The translations under genes were made by a program, and so were the position numbers. A stretch of 64,000 nucleotides of DNA from Amycolatopsis sp. CA-128772 (GTDB taxonomy: Bacteria; Actinomycetota; Actinomycetes; Mycobacteriales; Pseudonocardiaceae), in the NCBI RefSeq assembly GCF_002904295.1, contig NZ_PPHG01000042.1, positions 1 to 64,000 on the forward strand. The letters are read 5' to 3'. This document shows, piece after piece, positions 19,905 through 30,219 of this stretch. Position 1 is the stretch's first letter. Each line of letters begins with the position of its first letter. The notes under the pieces were generated by a model. It made no database searches. It was not told where the DNA came from and saw only the letters and a program-made list of their open reading frames with translations.

Positions 19905-22108
19905 ACGCGGTTCCCGAAGGCCTCCCGGCCGCGGCCCCGCCGGCCGCGGACATCGACCGGCTGCTCGCCGGGTCCCACCACGACCCGCACTCGGTGCTGG
20001 GCGTGCACGCGGTGGGCAAGGGCTTCGCGGCCCGCGCTCTGCTGCCCGGCGCGAAGGGCGTCACGCTCTGCGCGGGCTCGAACCGCTACCCGATGGAGCC
20101 GGTGATCGACGCGCTGTTCGCCGTCGCCGTGCCCGAGCACCCGGGCGACTACCGCCTGGAAGTCGAGTACGACGGGCACACCGTCACCGCCGACGACCCG
20201 TACCGCTGGCTGCCCACGGTCGGCGAGCTGGACCTGCACCTGATCGGCGAGGGCCGGCACGAGCGGCTCTGGGAGGCGCTCGGCGCGCACGTCCGGGCCT
20301 ACGAGACGCCGAACGGCGTCGTCGAGGGGACGTCGTTCGCGGTCTGGGCGCCGAACGCCCGCGGCATCCGCGTGATCGGCGACTTCAACGGCTGGGACGG
20401 GCGCGGGCACGCGATGCGCTCGCTCGGCGGGTCCGGCGTCTGGGAGCTGTTCGTGCCGGATGTCGGCGTGGGCAGCTGCTACAAGTTCCGGATCCTCGGC
20501 GCCGACGGCAACTGGCACGAGAAGGCCGACCCGATGGCGTTCGCCACCGAGCAGCCGCCGGCGACGGCGTCGGTCGTCACCAGCTCCGCGCACCTGTGGT
20601 CGGACGAAGACTGGGTCGCGAAGCGGGAGGCGACCCAGTGGATCGCGGCGCCGATGAGCGTCTACGAGGTCCACCTCGGCTCGTGGCGGCCCGGGCTCGA
20701 CTACCGCGAGCTGGCCGACCAGCTGGGCGACTACCTCGTCGAGACCGGCTTCACGCACGTGGAGCTGCTGCCGGTGTCGGAGCACCCGTTCGGCGGCTCG
20801 TGGGGCTACCAGGTGACGTCGTACTACGCGCCGACGTCCCGCTTCGGCTCGCCGGACGACTTCCGCTACTTCGTCGACCGCCTGCACCAGCGGGGGATCG
20901 GCGTGCTGGTGGACTGGGTGCCGGCGCACTTCCCGCGCGATGCCTGGGCGCTGGCCAAGTTCGACGGCACCGCGCTGTACGAGCACGCGGACCCGCGCCG
21001 CGGCGAGCAGCCCGACTGGGGCACGCTCGTGTTCGACTTCGGCCGCAACGAGGTCCGCAACTTCCTGGTCGCCAACGCGCTGTACTGGATCGAGGAGTTC
21101 CACCTCGACGGCCTGCGCGTGGACGCCGTCGCGTCGATGCTCTACCTCGACTACTCCCGCAAGGAAGGGGAGTGGCTGCCGAACCAGTACGGCGGCCGCG
21201 AAAACCTCGATGCGGTGCGGTTCCTGCAGGAGCTGAACGCGACCGTCTACAAGCGACATCCCGGGATCGTGATGGTCGCGGAGGAGTCGACGGCCTGGCC
21301 GGGCGTCACGCGCCCGACCCACCTCGGCGGCCTCGGGTTCGGCTTCAAGTGGAACATGGGCTGGATGCACGACACGCTCCGGTACTTCTCGCACGAGCCG
21401 ATCCACCGCGCGTACCACCACAACGAAATGACGTTCTCGCTCGTGTACGCGTGGAGCGAGAACTTCGTGCTGCCCCTGTCGCACGACGAAGTGGTGCACG
21501 GCAAGGGTTCCCTGTGGGGCCGGATGCCGGGCGACGCGTGGAACAAGGCGGCCGGGCTGCGCTCGCTGCTGGCGTTCATGTGGGCGCACCCGGGCAAGCA
21601 GCTGCTGTTCATGGGCGGCGAGTTCGGCCAGCCGGGGGAGTGGTCGGAGTCGAAGTCGCTCGACTGGCACCTGATGGACGAGCCGCTGCACCTCGGCGTG
21701 TGGGAGCTGCTGCGCTCGCTGAACACGGTGTACCGGTCGTCGCCCGCGCTGTACAGCCAGGACGCGTCCCCGGACGGCTTCCGCTGGATCGACGCGAACG
21801 ACTCGAGCGGCAACGTGCTGAGCTTCCTGCGCATCGGTGCCGACGGCTCGCGCCTGGCCTGCGTGGCGAACTTCGCCGGCGTCCCGCACCACGACTACCG
21901 CGTCGGCCTGCCTGCCGCGGGCCGCTGGCGGGAGATCGTCAACACCGACGCGAAGGCGTACGGCGGCTCCGGCGTCGGCAACATGGGCGCGGTGGAGGCC
22001 GTCGAGGAGCCGTGGCACGGCCAGCCGGCGTCCGCGGTCCTGCAGCTCCCCCCGGCCGGCGTCCTCTGGCTGGTCGAGGAGTCTCCGGAGACCCCCGAAC
22101 TCCCGTAA
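19901..22108 (+). CDS. glgB: 1,4-alpha-glucan branching enzyme
   Basis: Introduces alpha-1,6 branches into alpha-1,4-glucan; GH13_9. 735 residues from GTG 19901, preceded by GGAGGG and overlapping the maltokinase stop. Two N-terminal modules (SHHDPHSVLGVHAV, then a CBM48 unit TSFAVWAPNARGIRVIGDFN) are followed by the catalytic barrel: SWGYQVTSYYAPTSRFG, LRVDAVASMLYLDYSR (nucleophile), VMVAEESTAWPGVTRP (acid/base) and LSHDEVVHGKGSL (third carboxylate). FGFKWNMGWMHDTL is an absolute family hallmark. With GlgE it builds the branched alpha-glucan. It ends the block, and a strong hairpin follows directly. Confidence 0.97.
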   Translation: MNAVPEGLPAAAPPAADIDRLLAGSHHDPHSVLGVHAVGKGFAARALLPGAKGVTLCAGSNRYPMEPVIDALFAVAVPEHPGDYRLEVEYDGHTVTADDPYRWLPTVGELDLHLIGEGRHERLWEALGAHVRAYETPNGVVEGTSFAVWAPNARGIRVIGDFNGWDGRGHAMRSLGGSGVWELFVPDVGVGSCYKFRILGADGNWHEKADPMAFATEQPPATASVVTSSAHLWSDEDWVAKREATQWIAAPMSVYEVHLGSWRPGLDYRELADQLGDYLVETGFTHVELLPVSEHPFGGSWGYQVTSYYAPTSRFGSPDDFRYFVDRLHQRGIGVLVDWVPAHFPRDAWALAKFDGTALYEHADPRRGEQPDWGTLVFDFGRNEVRNFLVANALYWIEEFHLDGLRVDAVASMLYLDYSRKEGEWLPNQYGGRENLDAVRFLQELNATVYKRHPGIVMVAEESTAWPGVTRPTHLGGLGFGFKWNMGWMHDTLRYFSHEPIHRAYHHNEMTFSLVYAWSENFVLPLSHDEVVHGKGSLWGRMPGDAWNKAAGLRSLLAFMWAHPGKQLLFMGGEFGQPGEWSESKSLDWHLMDEPLHLGVWELLRSLNTVYRSSPALYSQDASPDGFRWIDANDSSGNVLSFLRIGADGSRLACVANFAGVPHHDYRVGLPAAGRWREIVNTDAKAYGGSGVGNMGAVEAVEEPWHGQPASAVLQLPPAGVLWLVEESPETPELP

Positions 22109-22117
22109 CGCTCCGCC

Positions 22118-22151
22118 CGGAGCGGAGCTTTCCCGTGAAAGCTCCGCTCCG
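22118..22151. terminator. strong hairpin terminator after glgB
   Basis: GGAGCGGAGCTTTC (22119-22132) pairs perfectly with GAAAGCTCCGCTCC (22137-22150) around CCGT, with one more C-G pair outside: a 15-bp stem. No T tract, as is common in actinobacteria. Confidence 0.8.
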
Positions 22152-22169
22152 CGGGCTTACCATCGGGGC

Positions 22170-22562
22170 ATGGACGGCTCCGGTGGCGTCGTCGCGAACC
22201 TGATCCTTTTCATCGTGGTCTGCCTCGCGCCCACGGTGCTGTTCTGGTGCGCGCTGCGCACCCCGAAGCTCCTCGCCTGGATCCGCGCGAAACGCGCCCG
22301 GCCGCAACCGGACGGACCGCCGATCGAGCGCGTCGCCGCGGACCTGCGGCGGGTGCACCGGCTCCTCGCCGGCTACCCGGCCGGCACCCCGGCCGCCCGT
22401 CGCTTCGGCACGCGCCAGGCGTACGACGAGCTCCTCACCCAGGCGTGCCGCCAGGTCGGCGTGCCACACCGGCTGGGGGAGCTGCCGGAGGGGATGGACC
22501 GGGAGATCGAACGGCTGCGTGTCGAGCAGTCGCTGCGGGAGCGCGGGCTGGCCGTCCCCTGA
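22170..22562 (+). CDS. small single-pass membrane protein of unknown function
   Basis: 130 residues from ATG 22170. One hydrophobic segment near the N-terminus (VVANLILFIVVCLAPTVLFW, about residues 6-25), then a basic stretch (IRAKRARPQP) and a charged soluble tail predicted to be cytoplasmic and helical. No catalytic motif is seen and I do not recognise a family. Ends 55 bp before the convergent sigA stop, with a terminator hairpin in between. Confidence 0.65.
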   Translation: MDGSGGVVANLILFIVVCLAPTVLFWCALRTPKLLAWIRAKRARPQPDGPPIERVAADLRRVHRLLAGYPAGTPAARRFGTRQAYDELLTQACRQVGVPHRLGELPEGMDREIERLRVEQSLRERGLAVP

Positions 22563-22566
22563 AAAG

Positions 22567-22600
22567 CGGAAACCCCGCCACCGAAGTGACGGGGTTTCCG
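22567..22600. terminator. bidirectional terminator between the small membrane protein gene and sigA
   Basis: CGGAAACCCCG (22567-22577) pairs with CGGGGTTTCCG (22590-22600), an 11-bp stem with a 12-nt loop, between two convergent genes; TTGT follows on the plus side and CTTTTC on the minus side. Confidence 0.8.
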
Positions 22601-22616
22601 TTGTGCCGGAACGAAC

Positions 22617-24008
<1,392 letters not shown>

Positions 24009-24121
24009 TTACGCCCTTTCGCAGCGGTCGATCACGACGAGCAACGGCACGGGTGCCACTGCTGCCTCACATTCGGGGATCACGCCTCGGCCTGCGGTTT
24101 TGCCCTCCGCAGCCGTGGGCC

Positions 24122-24160
24122 GTGTTCCATTGTAACGACGGTACGCGCATGCGGTGCGAA
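24122..24160 (-). promoter_or_regulatory. candidate sigA promoter
   Basis: On the minus strand a clean -10 hexamer TACAAT lies at 24134-24129, preceded by GT. The -35 region is weak (GCACCG at 17-bp spacing). The predicted start would give a leader of roughly 115 nt to GTG 24008; that leader contains a CTGCGG/CCGCAG hairpin (24092-24097 with 24107-24112). Confidence 0.5.
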
Positions 24161-24181
24161 GCGATCACCCTCAGCGCCGAA

Positions 24182-24970
<789 letters not shown>

Positions 24971-25013
24971 GATTCAGAAGCCTGCCTCGGAGACTTTAAC
25001 CGGATGTGGTGAC

Positions 25014-25832
25014 ATGTCGGACGTGGGAGTTGACGAGTCGTTGCTGAAAAGCGTCGCGGTGCAGGTCGCGACGGACGCCGCCGGGCTGGTCCGCGAGGCG
25101 TGGGAGGGCATGGCGGCGGGCCGGTCGGTGGCCGTGGGCACGAAGTCCGGGGACACCGACGTGGTCACCGCAGTGGACCACGAGTCGGAACGCCTGGTGC
25201 GGGACCGGCTGGCCGCGCTGCGCCCCGGCGAGCCGGTGCTGGGCGAGGAAGGGGGCGGTGCCGCGGGCGACGGCGTGACGTGGGTGGTCGACCCGATCGA
25301 CGGGACGGTCAACTTCCTCTACGGCCTGCCGTGGTTCGCGGTCTCGGTGGCGGCTCAGGCCGGCGGGGTGTCGGTGGCGGGCGCGGTGGTCGAGCCGGCG
25401 ACCGGCCGCGTGTGGTCGGCGGCCCGCGGCCAAGGCGCGTACCTCGACGGCCGTCGCCTGGCGGTGTCGGAGCCGACGCGGCTGGACCTGACGCTGGTCG
25501 GAACCGGTTTCGCGTACTCGCCTTCGCGGCGGACGCGCCAGTCGAAGTTCGCGGCCTCGCTGCTCGGCCGGGTCCGGGACATCCGCCGCAACGGGGCGGC
25601 GTCCCTGGACCTGTGCGCGGTGGCGGCGGGCTGGCTGGACGCGTACGTGGAGCACGGCCTGCACCGCTGGGACTGGGCGGCGGGAGCGCTGATCGCGGCG
25701 GAGGCGGGCGCGGCGGTGTCCCTGCCGGGCTCGGCACCCGAGCTGGGCGACGACGCGACGTACGCGGCGGCGCCGTCGATCGCGGAGCCGCTGCGGCAGG
25801 TCTTGGCGGACTGCGGCGCGGCGGAGGTCTGA
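25014..25832 (+). CDS. suhB: inositol monophosphatase family protein (SuhB)
   Basis: Mg-dependent sugar-phosphate phosphatase, 272 residues from ATG 25014. The two family motifs are clear: WVVDPIDGTVNFLYGLPWF (metal site 1) and HRWDWAAGALIAAEAGA (C-terminal motif), with the upstream metal residues in VLGEEGG and KSGDTDVVTAVD. In mycobacteria the orthologue (Rv2701c) hydrolyses inositol monophosphate; related enzymes act on histidinol phosphate, so the substrate is probable, not certain. Divergent from ppgK with only 43 bp between start codons. A block of 21-bp tandem repeats begins 28 bp after its stop. Confidence 0.9.
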   Translation: MSDVGVDESLLKSVAVQVATDAAGLVREAWEGMAAGRSVAVGTKSGDTDVVTAVDHESERLVRDRLAALRPGEPVLGEEGGGAAGDGVTWVVDPIDGTVNFLYGLPWFAVSVAAQAGGVSVAGAVVEPATGRVWSAARGQGAYLDGRRLAVSEPTRLDLTLVGTGFAYSPSRRTRQSKFAASLLGRVRDIRRNGAASLDLCAVAAGWLDAYVEHGLHRWDWAAGALIAAEAGAAVSLPGSAPELGDDATYAAAPSIAEPLRQVLADCGAAEV

Positions 25833-25860
25833 GCGGGTCTGACCGGGTCCTGCTGACCGG

Positions 25861-25940
25861 GACGGTCGGCTCGCGTCCTCAGACGGTCGGCTCGCGTACC
25901 CAGGCGGTCGGCTCGCGTCCTCAGGCGGTCGGCTCGCGGG
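25861..25940. repeat. 21-bp tandem repeat, 3.8 copies (locus 1)
   Basis: Units start at 25861, 25882, 25903 and 25924 with consensus (G/A)RCGGTCGGCTCGCGTCCTCA; the period is exactly 21 bp and the copies differ at only a few bases. It lies between the 3' ends of convergent suhB and cei. Related repeats occur at 31361 and 50863. Confidence 0.85.
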
Positions 25941-25961
25941 CATTTCCGGCGACCGAAAATG
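25941..25961. terminator. imperfect hairpin between suhB and cei
   Basis: CATTTCCGG (25941-25949) and CCGAAAATG (25953-25961) pair in 8 of 9 positions around CGA, in the convergent gap after the tandem repeats. Confidence 0.45.
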
Positions 25962-26021
25962 TCGGTGGTCTCCGGTAGCGTGGAAAACGGGGGGCCCCCG
26001 CGGCGCGCCGGTGGGAGCGGG

Positions 26022-26705
26022 TCAGCACTCCACGTCGCGGGCCGAGGCCAGCAGTGTCTGGTCGATGATCGGGGCCTTGGCGCCCGCGGACTGCTCGTTC
26101 GACCCGCCGCCCTGGTGGGCCTTCGACCAGTCGGCGAGTTGCGTGATGATCTGGCGGGCCTCCGCGCGGGGCCGGAGGTCGCCGAACAGCGTGCCCGTCA
26201 CCAGGTCCACGCTCGCGTCCTTGCGGTTGTCCTGGATCAGCTCCGCGCACGGCACCACCAGGCTGAGCGTCCGGGCCGCGGTGCTGCCGTTCTCGCCGAA
26301 GCGGATCTGGCCGCGGCACTTGGCGTCGCGGTTCGCGTACGCCGTGTCGTTGGCCGGCTCGGCCGCGCCGGCGAAGCCGAGCTCGCGCAGCGCCGTCGTG
26401 GTGATGCCGCCCTGGCCGCGGCTGCCCGAGGCGTTGAGGACGCGGTAGGCGACCTTGTCCGGCGGGACGGGCGCGCGGTCGTCGAGCGCGTTGTGCGGGA
26501 GGGTGGTGAACGTGACACCCGGTGGCGGGCTCGGGGGCGGGTCGCACTTGACCGCCTCGTCGACGTCACCCTTGCCGATCGCGGCGTTCACCCAGACGAT
26601 GATCGCGCCGAGGGCGAGCACGCCGATGACGATCAGCGCCGGCAGCGGCTTGTGCTTGCGATACGGCCGCGCCCCACGGTCCCCGATGCCGTTCCCCGAC
26701 GCCAC
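26022..26705 (-). CDS. cei: cell envelope integrity protein Cei-like (LytR C-terminal-like domain)
   Basis: 227 residues from GTG 26705. Short basic cytoplasmic N-terminus (RPYRKHKPLP), one membrane anchor (ALIVIGVLALGAIIVWVNAA), then an extracytoplasmic domain containing YRVLNASGSRGQGGITTTAL, the LytR_C-type signature, and three or four cysteines. Position and orientation match M. tuberculosis Rv2700 (Cei), which is needed for envelope integrity; the assignment rests on synteny and domain form. The open frame extends to 26756, but a strong ribosome site selects 26705. Confidence 0.85.
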   Translation of the reverse strand: MASGNGIGDRGARPYRKHKPLPALIVIGVLALGAIIVWVNAAIGKGDVDEAVKCDPPPSPPPGVTFTTLPHNALDDRAPVPPDKVAYRVLNASGSRGQGGITTTALRELGFAGAAEPANDTAYANRDAKCRGQIRFGENGSTAARTLSLVVPCAELIQDNRKDASVDLVTGTLFGDLRPRAEARQIITQLADWSKAHQGGGSNEQSAGAKAPIIDQTLLASARDVEC

Positions 26706-27222
26706 CTGCCCGTCCCTTCCCGAACACCGAACCCCGGCCGGTGCGGACCCGAGCACCGTCGTGGCCGCTCAGCCTAGGCGCTGCGACCGGCGCACGTCGT
26801 CCCGGGTCACCCGGCCGGTTCCCCGTGCTCCGCCTGCGATCGCGGGCCGTTCCCGGACCGATCCCCGTCCGGCGATCGCACCACGGCGGGGGCGGCGGGG
26901 GCAAGCGGACACGGGCCGCGCGTGAAGTTCTCCACCCGGGCGCAACCCGAACGGACGACAACGCGTCTTACCTGCGGGTTCCCCCTGTCGGGTGACGATT
27001 TCCCGGCAATGTCTGACTCGTTGCAGAACCCGGACAGCGGTGAGCTACCCTTCGCGGGCTCCGGCCGCAGGAAGAGGCCCGAAAAGAAGAGACCTCGGTC
27101 ACTTCGGCCGTCGGGCACAAACAGGGGCCCTGGAACGTTGACCAGCGGCACGGCGGACTCACGGGCGCACCCGTGGGTCCGGGTAAACGACTACACAAGC
27201 TGATCGCAGGGGTGAGGGACAC
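26706..27222. other. 517-bp divergent intergenic region between cei and the DUF4193 gene
   Basis: No convincing ORF. On the minus strand TAGGCT (26776-26771) is a possible -10 for cei. On the plus strand TTGCAG (27021-27026) and TACCCT (27046-27051) resemble -35/-10 elements, but the 19-bp spacing is long; this would leave a leader of about 165 nt before ATG 27223. Nothing recognisable as a riboswitch. Confidence 0.4.
26712..26718 (-). promoter_or_regulatory. ribosome binding site fixing the cei start
   Basis: AAGGGAC on the minus strand, 6 nt ahead of GTG 26705. It excludes the longer ATG-like frame that begins at 26756. Confidence 0.65.
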
Positions 27223-27531
27223 ATGGCTACCGACTACGACGCTCCGCGCCGCAGCGAAGCCGACGAGCTGGCCGAAGACTCGTTGGAGGAGCTCAAGGCC
27301 CGGCGCAACGAGAACCAGTCCGGCGTCGTCGACGTCGACGAGGACGCGACCGCCGAGAACTTCGAGCTGCCGGGTGCCGACCTTTCCGGGCTTTCCGGTG
27401 AGGACATGACCGTGAAGGTGGTGCCGAAGCAGGCGGACGAGTTCACCTGCTCCGTGTGCTTCCTGGTGCACCACCGCAGCCGGCTGGCCGAGGACCACGG
27501 CGGACGCCTGATCTGCCGCGACTGCGCCTGA
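27223..27531 (+). CDS. DUF4193 family small acidic zinc-ribbon protein
   Basis: 102 residues, acidic N-terminal two thirds (EADELAEDSLEELKARRNE, then DVDEDATAEN) and a C-terminal zinc-ribbon-like CxxC...CxxC pair: FTCSVCFLVHHRSRL and LICRDCA. Homologous in place and form to Rv2699c. The function is unknown in any species as far as I know; small size, acidity and the ribbon suggest a nucleic-acid or polymerase-associated role (inference). GGGGTGAGGGA precedes the ATG. Ends in a convergent junction with a strong terminator. Confidence 0.88.
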   Translation: MATDYDAPRRSEADELAEDSLEELKARRNENQSGVVDVDEDATAENFELPGADLSGLSGEDMTVKVVPKQADEFTCSVCFLVHHRSRLAEDHGGRLICRDCA

Positions 27532-27623
27532 CCGGACGCAGGGGTTCTCGGGCACAGGGGACGAACAGACGCGACGAAGAGCCTCGAGGGCACCAAGGGG
27601 GAGGCTCGGAGCGCGCTGGGGAC

Positions 27624-27652
27624 AAGGGGCCGGCCGGCAGGCCGGCCCCCTT
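27624..27652. terminator. strong bidirectional terminator
   Basis: GGGGCCGGCC (27626-27635) pairs perfectly with GGCCGGCCCC (27640-27649) around GGCA, flanked by AA on the left and CTT on the right. Lies between convergent DUF4193 and DUF3093 genes. Confidence 0.85.
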
Positions 27653-27663
27653 CCATGTCCGGG

Positions 27664-28146
27664 TCAGGCACCTTTCAGCAGCTCGGCGACCTTTTCCGGG
27701 TGTCGGGTGCTGAACAGCCAGTACGGCGTCGGGTCGTTCGCGTCGGTGAGGTGCACCTTCACCACCGGGCCGACCCAGCCGCGGTGCAGCACGTAGGCGG
27801 CCGGGTCGCCGTCGCGGCCCAGCGCCTTGCGCTTGGCGTCCTTGTCGAAGATCTCCACCTCGCCGGCGAACCGCAGCGGCAGGTGGGCGTCGCCGACCCA
27901 CAGTTCCGGCTCGTCACCGCCGGTGACCCGGACCTTCGACCGGCCCAGCGACAGCAGCAGCGCCACGACGACCGGCAGCGCGATCACGTACGGCAGCCAC
28001 GCCCGGATCCCCGGGTACCCGAGGTCGATCTCCGCCGCGAGCAGGACCGCCCCCAGCACCGGCAGCGGCCAGCCCCACCACGGGACGTACAGCCGTTCGG
28101 AGTGCCGGACCGCGGCGTTCGCGGCCGTCTTCGCTGATTCACCCAC
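27664..28146 (-). CDS. DUF3093 family membrane protein
   Basis: 160 residues from GTG 28146. Two adjacent hydrophobic segments (WWGWPLPVLGAVLLAAEI and LPYVIALPVVVALLLSLG) form a membrane hairpin, followed by a soluble beta-rich C-terminal half with WVGDAHLPLRFAGEVEIFD and FSTRHPEKVAELL. Synteny and architecture match Rv2698. The function is not known. No ribosome site is visible, and only 24 bp separate its start from that of the divergent dut gene, so both messages may be leaderless or nearly so. Confidence 0.88.
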   Translation of the reverse strand: MGESAKTAANAAVRHSERLYVPWWGWPLPVLGAVLLAAEIDLGYPGIRAWLPYVIALPVVVALLLSLGRSKVRVTGGDEPELWVGDAHLPLRFAGEVEIFDKDAKRKALGRDGDPAAYVLHRGWVGPVVKVHLTDANDPTPYWLFSTRHPEKVAELLKGA

Positions 28147-28170
28147 GGGTAGAGAGTAATCTCGCCGCCC

Positions 28171-28674
28171 GTGTCCAGCGTTCAGGTACTCCTCTCCCGG
28201 CTCGATCCGGATGTCCCGCTGCCCGCCTACGCCCGGCCGGGCGACGCGGGCGCCGATCTCGTCACCACCTCGGATATCGTCCTCGGACCCGGGGAACGCG
28301 GCGTCGTCGGCACCGGCGTCGCGATCGCGCTCCCGCCCGGGTACGCGGGGTTCGTCCACCCGCGGTCGGGCCTCGCCGCCCGGGTCGGCCTCTCGGTGGT
28401 GAACACGCCGGGCACGATCGACGCGGGCTACCGCGGCGAGATCAAGGTCTGCCTGATCAACCACGACCCGGTGCACCCGCTGGAGCTGACCCGTGGCGAC
28501 CGCATCGCCCAGCTGGTCGTGCAGCGGGTCGAGCACGCGGAGTTCGTCGAGGTCGCGGAGCTCGACACGACCGAGCGGGGCGACGGAGGCTACGGATCAA
28601 CGGGTGGACACGCCACACTGGGAGCACCGGCGCTCGCCGCGAGCGCCGTGACGGGGGAAGGAACGGAGAAGTAG
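28171..28674 (+). CDS. dut: dUTP diphosphatase (dUTPase)
   Basis: Hydrolyses dUTP to dUMP and pyrophosphate, protecting DNA from uracil and feeding dTMP synthesis; homotrimer. 167 residues with all five family motifs: ARPGDAGADL (1), HPRSGLAARVGLSV (2), NTPGTIDAGYRGEIKVCLIN (3), TRGDRIAQLVVQ (4) and RGDGGYGSTGGH (5, the C-terminal arm over the active site), then a roughly 20-residue tail. GTG start with no upstream ribosome site. Its TAG stop shares its G with the next gene's GTG start, indicating co-translation with the DUF3710 gene. Confidence 0.96.
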   Translation: MSSVQVLLSRLDPDVPLPAYARPGDAGADLVTTSDIVLGPGERGVVGTGVAIALPPGYAGFVHPRSGLAARVGLSVVNTPGTIDAGYRGEIKVCLINHDPVHPLELTRGDRIAQLVVQRVEHAEFVEVAELDTTERGDGGYGSTGGHATLGAPALAASAVTGEGTEK

Positions 28675-29342
28675 TGGGGATTTTCGGACGCAAGCGGCGG
28701 ACCGAGGGCGGGTCCGCCGGACGGCACGCCGCGCCCGAGGCCGACGACACGATCGAGGACGGGTCGTACGACGGTGAAGACGGGCCGGAGCTGTCGGACG
28801 TCTCCGACGGCCCGTTCGACGTCGCGGACTTCGAAGACGACGGCATCCCTCGGATCGACCTCGGCTCGGTGAAGGTGCCGGTGCCCGACGGTTCCCAGGT
28901 CCAGGTGGAAATGGACCCGGAGACCAGCGGGGTGCGGGCGGTGCACGTCGTCACCGAGCAGGGGCAGATCACGGTCAGCGCGTACGCCGCGCCGCGCTCG
29001 GGCGGGCTGTGGCGCGAGGTCAGCTCCGAGCTGGCCGACCAGCTGCGCGCCGACGGCGCCAAGGTCACCCTCGGCCGCGGCGCGTGGGGCCTGGAGATCT
29101 CGGCCATCATCGGCGACGTCGCCCTGCGCTTCGTCGGCATCGACCGGCCCCGCTGGATGCTGCGCGGCGTCATCGCCGGCCCCCAGTCGGAGGCCGCCGC
29201 GGCCGTCGAGGTGCTGCGCGAGATCGTGCGGCGCACGATCGTCGACCGCGGCGACGCGCCCATGCCGGTCCGGACCCCGCTGACCATCACGCTGCCCGAA
29301 GCGGTCGCCGAACACATCGCGGCCCAGCAGCAACAGGGCTGA
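28674..29342 (+). CDS. DUF3710 family protein
   Basis: 222 residues, soluble. The N-terminus is basic (GIFGRKRRTEGG), then an acidic linker (DDTIEDGSYDGEDGPELSDV) leads to a conserved domain (IDLGSVKVPVPDGSQVQVEM to the C-terminus) containing RPRWMLRGVIAGP. Orthologous by place to Rv2696c; the function is unknown. The GTG start overlaps the dut stop by one base, so it is expressed with dut. Confidence 0.88.
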   Translation: MGIFGRKRRTEGGSAGRHAAPEADDTIEDGSYDGEDGPELSDVSDGPFDVADFEDDGIPRIDLGSVKVPVPDGSQVQVEMDPETSGVRAVHVVTEQGQITVSAYAAPRSGGLWREVSSELADQLRADGAKVTLGRGAWGLEISAIIGDVALRFVGIDRPRWMLRGVIAGPQSEAAAAVEVLREIVRRTIVDRGDAPMPVRTPLTITLPEAVAEHIAAQQQQG

Positions 29343-29355
29343 GGCTCGCAAGCCC

Positions 29356-29402
29356 GTGGAGGCCACCTCGAAGGACGCTGAGTCCCGCGAGGTGGCCTTC
29401 AC
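29356..29402. terminator. large hairpin overlapping a stop codon
   Basis: GTGGAGGCCACCTCG (29356-29370) pairs with CGAGGTGGCCTTCAC (29388-29402) in 15 positions with one G-T. The loop itself can pair (GGAC 29373-29376 with GTCC 29382-29385). The right arm includes the stop codon of the minus-strand gene (29399-29401). Confidence 0.75.
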
Positions 29403-30112
29403 GGCTTTCCCCGCGCCCGGAGGAAGGCCAGTACGGTCGCCCGGCCGAGTGATTCGCGGTCCGCGCCCAGTGCGGTGAGCGTCGTCTCGCCGAGGGCGGC
29501 GCGGGGGAGTGCGCCCACCCACTCCGATGCGACTTTCGTCGGGTGGATCGGGTCGTCGGTGCAGGTGCCGATGCCGGCCGGGACGGCCAGCCCCGCGAGC
29601 TCGGCGAGGGTGGGCGACGGCCGCCCCGCCGCGACGCGCAGGCCGGCGGCCAGCCCGTCGCCGTGCCGGCGCCACGCCCGGTCCAGTTCGGCGCGCAGCC
29701 AGTCCGGGCTGCCGCTGGTCTGCGCCAGCGCGGCGCCGACGCCGGAACCGGCCACCAGAGCCGCCGTCAGCGTCGCGGCCTGCGCGGCGGGTGCCGGGCC
29801 CGGGACGCCGTTCCAGGCCGGGAGCGCGGCCAGCAGGCCCCCGCAACGACGTGGATTGCGGACGGACCACTCCGCGGCGAGGTGGGCGCCGAACGAAATG
29901 CCGCCTACGAGCAGTTCGCCGTGTTCGTCCGCCAGCGCGTCGAGGGTGGCCAGGTAGCCGTCGGCGAGCGCCCCGGCCGGGGGCGGCGGTGGCGCGATGA
30001 GCGGGACACCGAGGGCGCGCAGCGGCCCGCCGAAGACGGCCCGGACGAACACCTCGTCCGAGCCGGTGCCGGGCAGCAGCACCGCGGCGGGAACTCTGAT
30101 TGCGGACGTCAC
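29399..30112 (-). CDS. alpha/beta-hydrolase-like protein
   Basis: 237 residues from GTG 30112; the frame stays open upstream, but similarity to hydrolase N-termini (VPAAVLLPGTGSDEVFVRAVF) begins here. The nucleophile elbow is GGISFGAHLAAEW (GxSxG), and a histidine near the C-terminus in CTDDPIHPTKVAS suits the catalytic His, with acidic residues nearby. Equivalent in position and orientation to Rv2695. Substrate unknown; likely a small esterase or thioesterase. Convergent with the DUF3710 gene and sharing a terminator with it. Confidence 0.75.
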   Translation of the reverse strand: MTSAIRVPAAVLLPGTGSDEVFVRAVFGGPLRALGVPLIAPPPPPAGALADGYLATLDALADEHGELLVGGISFGAHLAAEWSVRNPRRCGGLLAALPAWNGVPGPAPAAQAATLTAALVAGSGVGAALAQTSGSPDWLRAELDRAWRRHGDGLAAGLRVAAGRPSPTLAELAGLAVPAGIGTCTDDPIHPTKVASEWVGALPRAALGETTLTALGADRESLGRATVLAFLRARGKP

Positions 30113-30219
30113 GTTGCGATCTTTGCGCAAAGGCGTTTCCCTGGCGGGGACCGCAGTACGCTGGAATCGCACGGGCCGCAAGCAGTTTTGTCGCCGGGCC
30201 CCGGAGCACAGGAGCACCT

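Noticed and set aside
25861..25940. Possible CRISPR-like array
   Set aside because: The copies are head-to-tail with no unique spacers and the unit is only 21 bp; no cas genes are in the window.
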